Below, in pieces: positions 61,018-64,000 of a DNA stretch of 64,000 bases. The stretch's first letter is position 1; each line of letters begins with the position of its first letter. The notes beneath the pieces are model-generated. The model was given only the letters and a program-made list of their open reading frames with translations, did not search any database and was not told where the DNA came from. Where the stretch lies: NCBI GenBank assembly GCA_036375165.1, contig DASUSI010000030.1:1-64000 (forward strand), given 5' to 3'. Made by a program: the position numbers and the translations under genes. The stretch comes from WHSM01 sp036375165 (GTDB lineage: Bacteria; Actinomycetota; Actinomycetes; Mycobacteriales; Micromonosporaceae).

Positions 61018-61838
61018 GCATCTGGATGCGGTGCTGGCCCCGGTATCGCGACACCGTCGATGACCTGTCCGGGCCGCTTCCGACGAAGGTCGTTGCGGAT
61101 CTGCTCACCGACCGCACGGGTAGCTCTCCGATTCAGCTCCGCACCGATCGCGGCTCCGGCGAGCAACGGCGCGAGAGTCGTCAGATTGCGACCGAACCGC
61201 CGGAGCAACCGGTCACGGATCTCCTTGCGGGTCGCGGTGGACAGCACGGCACTCATTCCGCTGCCCGGGTTGAGCGGACTGATCCCGCGGCGGGAAGCCC
61301 ACGATGTCAACAGCGCCGTGGCTCTTTGCACCGCGCTGCCACGCACCGGCACCCGGTACACCTCATGCAGCTCACCGATGAGCTTCAGCTCGACCGCGGC
61401 CACCGCGATGGTTTCGGTGGTGATCAGCACGGGTGCGCTCAGCAGGGTCGGTGGCGCCACCCACTCGACCGCCGCGACCCCGCCTCCGGCCGCACCGACC
61501 GCCGCCGTGGTACGTGAGGCGTTGCGGATTATCCGGTCGGCCAGCTCATTCTCGGACAGCCCGGGGTGGTGTGCCCGCAGGGTGTCGAGATCCCTCACCG
61601 GTAGTCGCTCGGCGATTTCCAGCAGGGTGTCGATTGCCGCACCCAGCACCCGCTGGGGGCCGGGCAACCAGCCCGCCTCCCGGGCCCGCCCGGCAACCTG
61701 TGCCACCAGTCGGCCCATCAACCGCTGACGTTCCTTGGATTCAGCCGCCTCGCTGGTCAGCCGGGCCAGGGTATCCGCTATCGCGTCGGTGTTCGGCTTT
61801 CCAGCCGCCGCACCTGACGGTTGCTCTGCTGTGGGCAT
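61014..61838 (-). CDS. EcsC-like membrane-associated protein
   Basis: 274 residues from ATG with GGGAGCAG upstream. ELADRIIRNASRTTAAVGAA, then Gly/Ala-rich hydrophobic segment (GGGVAAVEWVAPPTLLSAPV) and ETIAVAAVELKLIGELHEVY (about 140-160) resemble the EcsC family. C-terminus has a second hydrophobic stretch (LAGAAIGAELNRRATRAVG). Function uncertain. It is not in the mycobacterial gene order I recall, so it is probably a lineage-specific insertion. Confidence 0.6.
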   Translation of the reverse strand: MPTAEQPSGAAAGKPNTDAIADTLARLTSEAAESKERQRLMGRLVAQVAGRAREAGWLPGPQRVLGAAIDTLLEIAERLPVRDLDTLRAHHPGLSENELADRIIRNASRTTAAVGAAGGGVAAVEWVAPPTLLSAPVLITTETIAVAAVELKLIGELHEVYRVPVRGSAVQRATALLTSWASRRGISPLNPGSGMSAVLSTATRKEIRDRLLRRFGRNLTTLAPLLAGAAIGAELNRRATRAVGEQIRNDLRRKRPGQVIDGVAIPGPAPHPDA

Positions 61839-61866
61839 CACTGCTCCCTGGCGCAGTCGCTACAGG

Positions 61867-62166
61867 TCAGGCGGCACACTCCCGACACACCAACTCGCCT
61901 TTGCGCTCCTCAGCGAGTTGGCTCCGGTGGTGCACCAAAAAGCACCGGGAACAGCGGAACTCGTCCGACTGCATCGGCAATACCTTGACAGTGAGTTCCT
62001 CGTCGGTCAGGTCAGCACCCGGTAGTTCGAACGTCTCCCCGAGCTCGGCCTCGTCCACGTCCACGGTGCCCGACTGGGCATCGCCGCGACGGGCCTTGAG
62101 CTCCTCCAGGCTGTCCTCCCCCAGCTCAACCTCGTCGCGACGCGGTGCGTCGTAGTCCGTGGCCAT
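61867..62166 (-). CDS. DUF4193 zinc-ribbon protein
   Basis: 99 residues from ATG (MATDYDAPRRDEVELGEDSL). The acidic N-terminal half is followed by zinc ligands CSRCFLVHHRSQL and ELVCRECA, i.e. a zinc ribbon. Conserved in actinobacteria (Rv2699c as I recall). It resembles small RNA polymerase or ribosome-associated proteins, but the role is unknown. Confidence 0.88.
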   Translation of the reverse strand: MATDYDAPRRDEVELGEDSLEELKARRGDAQSGTVDVDEAELGETFELPGADLTDEELTVKVLPMQSDEFRCSRCFLVHHRSQLAEERKGELVCRECAA

Positions 62167-62676
62167 CGGTGTCACACTCCTGTATCAGTACTGCGCCCGG
62201 TGCAACGCCAGACGACATGTGTTCCTTACCCGGGATCAGGGTGCATCCACCACCGATCACGGAAACGGCCCCACCGAGCCGGGTACCTTACCTGGCTTTC
62301 GGAATTCAGTACGCCGTAGACCGGCAAGTTGTTCCCGTTGTGACCCAAGCGACACACAAGATAGGGGACTGATCCAGGACTGTCCGGTCGGCACGCCGGA
62401 TCAGGTATCACACAGGTCACACACGGGCTCTGTCGGGATGGTCCTCACAGCACATCCGGGTCGGTTCCCATTCAGGGCACCCGGCCTCCGGCGCCGGGCC
62501 GACCCGGAGCATCGGGAACCTCGGACGCCGAATCGCGGATCGTGTTTCCAGTATCACCGTATGACGACATCGCCACCGGGTGGTCACGAGCCCGCCACGA
62601 GGGCAGCACGCTAGTCTGCTCGCCAGGAGGAGCGGGTACGGATCGCCGGCGATGACGGCAGGGGGTAGAGCCACCA
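62167..62676. other. 510-base intergenic region
   Basis: It lies between DUF4193 (leftward) and the LytR-C gene (rightward). No reading frame with a Shine-Dalgarno and family-like sequence was seen. A TAGTCT hexamer at 62612-62617 could be a -10 for the rightward gene but lacks a -35. The middle part (62330-62400) is A+T-richer than the surroundings. No RNA gene is evident. Confidence 0.5.
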
Positions 62677-63195
62677 ATGACCTTGGCGCGAGCGCGGGCG
62701 CTCCTCATCGTGGGGTCGCTGGCGGCCCTGGCAGCGGTGTTCGTCGTGTGGGCGATCCTGCGCGACAGCCAGCCCGACGAAGTCGCCGCCGAGCGGCGAT
62801 GCGGGGAGGGCGAACAGCCAGCGGCGACCGCGATCCCGGAGCCCAAAGCACTCACCGTGAACGTCTACAACGACACCGACGAAGCGGGCCTCGCCAAGAA
62901 GATCGCCGACCAGCTGGAATCCCGTGGTTTCAAGATCAAAAAGGTCGGCAACGACCCGGACCCGGATCCCGTCAAGGGTACGGCGGAGTTGCGGTTCGGC
63001 CCGAAAGGGCTTGGTGGAGCACACCTGCTGACCGCCTACTTGATCAACGCGGACCTGCTCCCCGACCCGGAACGCAGGAACGGCATCATCGACGTCGTGC
63101 TGGGTCAGCAGTTTCAGCAGCTGGCCAGCCCGTCCGAGGTCAACGACGCGCTCCGTACGATCGGCGATCCCTCGCCACCACCCGGCATGTGCTGA
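62677..63195 (+). CDS. cei: LytR C-terminal-domain envelope protein (Cei type)
   Basis: 172 residues from ATG with a GGGGG-type leader. One membrane helix (about 8-29) anchors a LytR_C domain: ALTVNVYNDTDEAGLAKKIA, LESRGFKIKKVGNDP and TAELRFGPKGLGGAHLL. It corresponds to the cell envelope integrity protein Cei (Rv2700) in remembered order. It probably acts on the outer face of the membrane. Confidence 0.85.
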   Translation: MTLARARALLIVGSLAALAAVFVVWAILRDSQPDEVAAERRCGEGEQPAATAIPEPKALTVNVYNDTDEAGLAKKIADQLESRGFKIKKVGNDPDPDPVKGTAELRFGPKGLGGAHLLTAYLINADLLPDPERRNGIIDVVLGQQFQQLASPSEVNDALRTIGDPSPPPGMC

Positions 63196-63244
63196 CCGGT
63201 TCCGATCACCAGCCGCCACTGCCAGCCGCTGACGACCCGGCGGC

Positions 63245-64000
63245 TCAAGGTCCACCGGCGGCGTCCAAGGCCACCAGCCGGTCATGTAGTACCTGGTGGA
63301 TAGCGGCGGGGGCTGCCAGCACCATCCGAGTGCCTGCTGGGTCCCCGTCCAGCCCAGTGACCCGCAGTCCCGCCTCCCGCGCCACCAGGCCTCCAGCGGC
63401 GAGATCCCAGGGGGCAAGCCCCTTCTCGTAGAAGGCGTCGACCCTGCCCTCGGCCACCATGCAGAGATCCAAGGAAGCCGCGCCGAGCCGGCGGATATCG
63501 CGGACCTCGTCAAGCAACTCCGCGACGACCCGCGCCTGATGCGCCCGACGTGCGGGGTCATAGCCGAATCCGGTAGCCAGCAGCGCCTGGGACAACGTCG
63601 ATACCGACGAGCCAGACAATCTGCGGCCGTCCCGGTACGCACCCTGCCCGGCGACCGCAGTCCACTCCTCACCGCTGACGGGATTGCGTACCGCGCCAGC
63701 CACCACCCGGCCCGCCACCTCTGCGGCCAGCGACACGCTGTAGTACGGAATGTCGTACAGGAAGTTCACGGTCCCGTCGATGGGGTCGAGTAGCCAGCGG
63801 ACCCGGTCCACCCCGGCCTGGACCACACCAGGCCGGTCCAGGCCGGGGTGGGTCCCCGTCTCCTCACCGAGCACGTCGTCTCCCGGCCGCAACTCCCGCA
63901 GCCGGTCGATGACCAGCCGCTCGGTGGCGCGATCGGCCGCGGTGACCACGTCCGTGGGCGTGCTCTTGGTGACCACGCCGGACGCTGCCACCTCGCGCAT
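63245..64000 (-). CDS. suhB: inositol monophosphatase-family phosphatase, 5' end at the window edge
   Basis: 251 codons are visible; family members usually have about 20-30 residues more at the N-terminus, so the true start may lie beyond the window. The metal-site motifs are GEETGTH (Glu), WLLDPIDGTVNFLY (DPxDGT) and PWDLAAGGLVAREAG (WD...G). It dephosphorylates inositol 1-phosphate or similar. Matches Rv2701c in remembered order. Confidence 0.88.
   Translation of the reverse strand: MREVAASGVVTKSTPTDVVTAADRATERLVIDRLRELRPGDDVLGEETGTHPGLDRPGVVQAGVDRVRWLLDPIDGTVNFLYDIPYYSVSLAAEVAGRVVAGAVRNPVSGEEWTAVAGQGAYRDGRRLSGSSVSTLSQALLATGFGYDPARRAHQARVVAELLDEVRDIRRLGAASLDLCMVAEGRVDAFYEKGLAPWDLAAGGLVAREAGLRVTGLDGDPAGTRMVLAAPAAIHQVLHDRLVALDAAGGP

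Noticed and set aside
62167..62676. Possible tRNA or small RNA in the 510-base gap
   Set aside because: No acceptor/T-arm pattern (GGTTCGAATCC-like) or CCA-adjacent stem could be found on either strand.
1..64000. Numerous long antisense frames rich in Arg, Pro, Gly and Ala
   Set aside because: At this G+C content stop codons are rare in all frames. These lack Shine-Dalgarno sites and recognisable family motifs, and each overlaps a well-supported gene.

Overview
The window is about 70% G+C, most open reading frames are coding, GTG starts are common, and 4-base stop/start overlaps (ATGA, GTGA) occur repeatedly. It is a chromosomal segment of a high-GC actinobacterium. From gene order I infer Mycobacterium-like core synteny in a Micromonosporales-type genome; family level is a guess. 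No tRNA, rRNA, CRISPR array, insertion sequence or phage integration module was found.

Region 1 (1-10.1 kb) starts with the end of a carbohydrate ABC transporter operon (solute-binding lipoprotein and the first codons of an ATPase). It continues with adenosine kinase, the Fe-S carrier ErpA, glycerate kinase and a DUF3043 membrane protein, the order I remember around Rv2202c-Rv2206 of M. tuberculosis. That block is interrupted by murA and by a tight three-gene operon: an HK97-fold, encapsulin-like shell protein, a DadA-type FAD amine oxidoreductase and an Asp/Glu-racemase-type enzyme. This operon is the first candidate novel system.

Region 2 (10.1-22.1 kb) is a six-gene operon: GrpE, a lid-less Hsp70, an unknown 609-residue protein, a zinc-ribbon TRAFAC GTPase, a GAP1-type GTPase-associated protein and a membrane zinc-ribbon GTPase. 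An unusual iteron cluster lies in front of it. RibD-C/dihydrofolate-reductase-type enzymes flank it on both sides, including a split RibD. This operon is the second candidate system, a chaperone-coupled, predicted GTPase signalling or conflict module.

Region 3 (22.1-33.3 kb) is a DNA-end-processing island. A HerA-like ATPase, SbcD, SbcC and a NurA-like nuclease lie in line, the bacterial counterpart of the archaeal HerA-Mre11-Rad50-NurA resection cluster. DNA ligase C and a LigD-type polymerase follow. Region 4 (33.4-39.3 kb) holds mixed accessory genes: a secreted nuclease, MsrB, a winged-helix regulator, an EamA exporter, a small zinc protein and an acetyltransferase.

Region 5 (39.3-64 kb) is conserved actinobacterial core in the order I remember for Rv2676c-Rv2701c. 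It runs hemQ, hemY, hemE, DUF3000, RNase D, dxs, an RNA methyltransferase, an APC permease, a pair of TrkA proteins, DUF3159, an OB-fold protein, DUF3710, dut, DUF3093, DUF4193, cei and suhB. Several genes break into it: a coiled-coil membrane pair, a sulfite oxidase, a C39-type secreted peptidase, DUF1697, an SDR, DUF427 and an EcsC-like protein.
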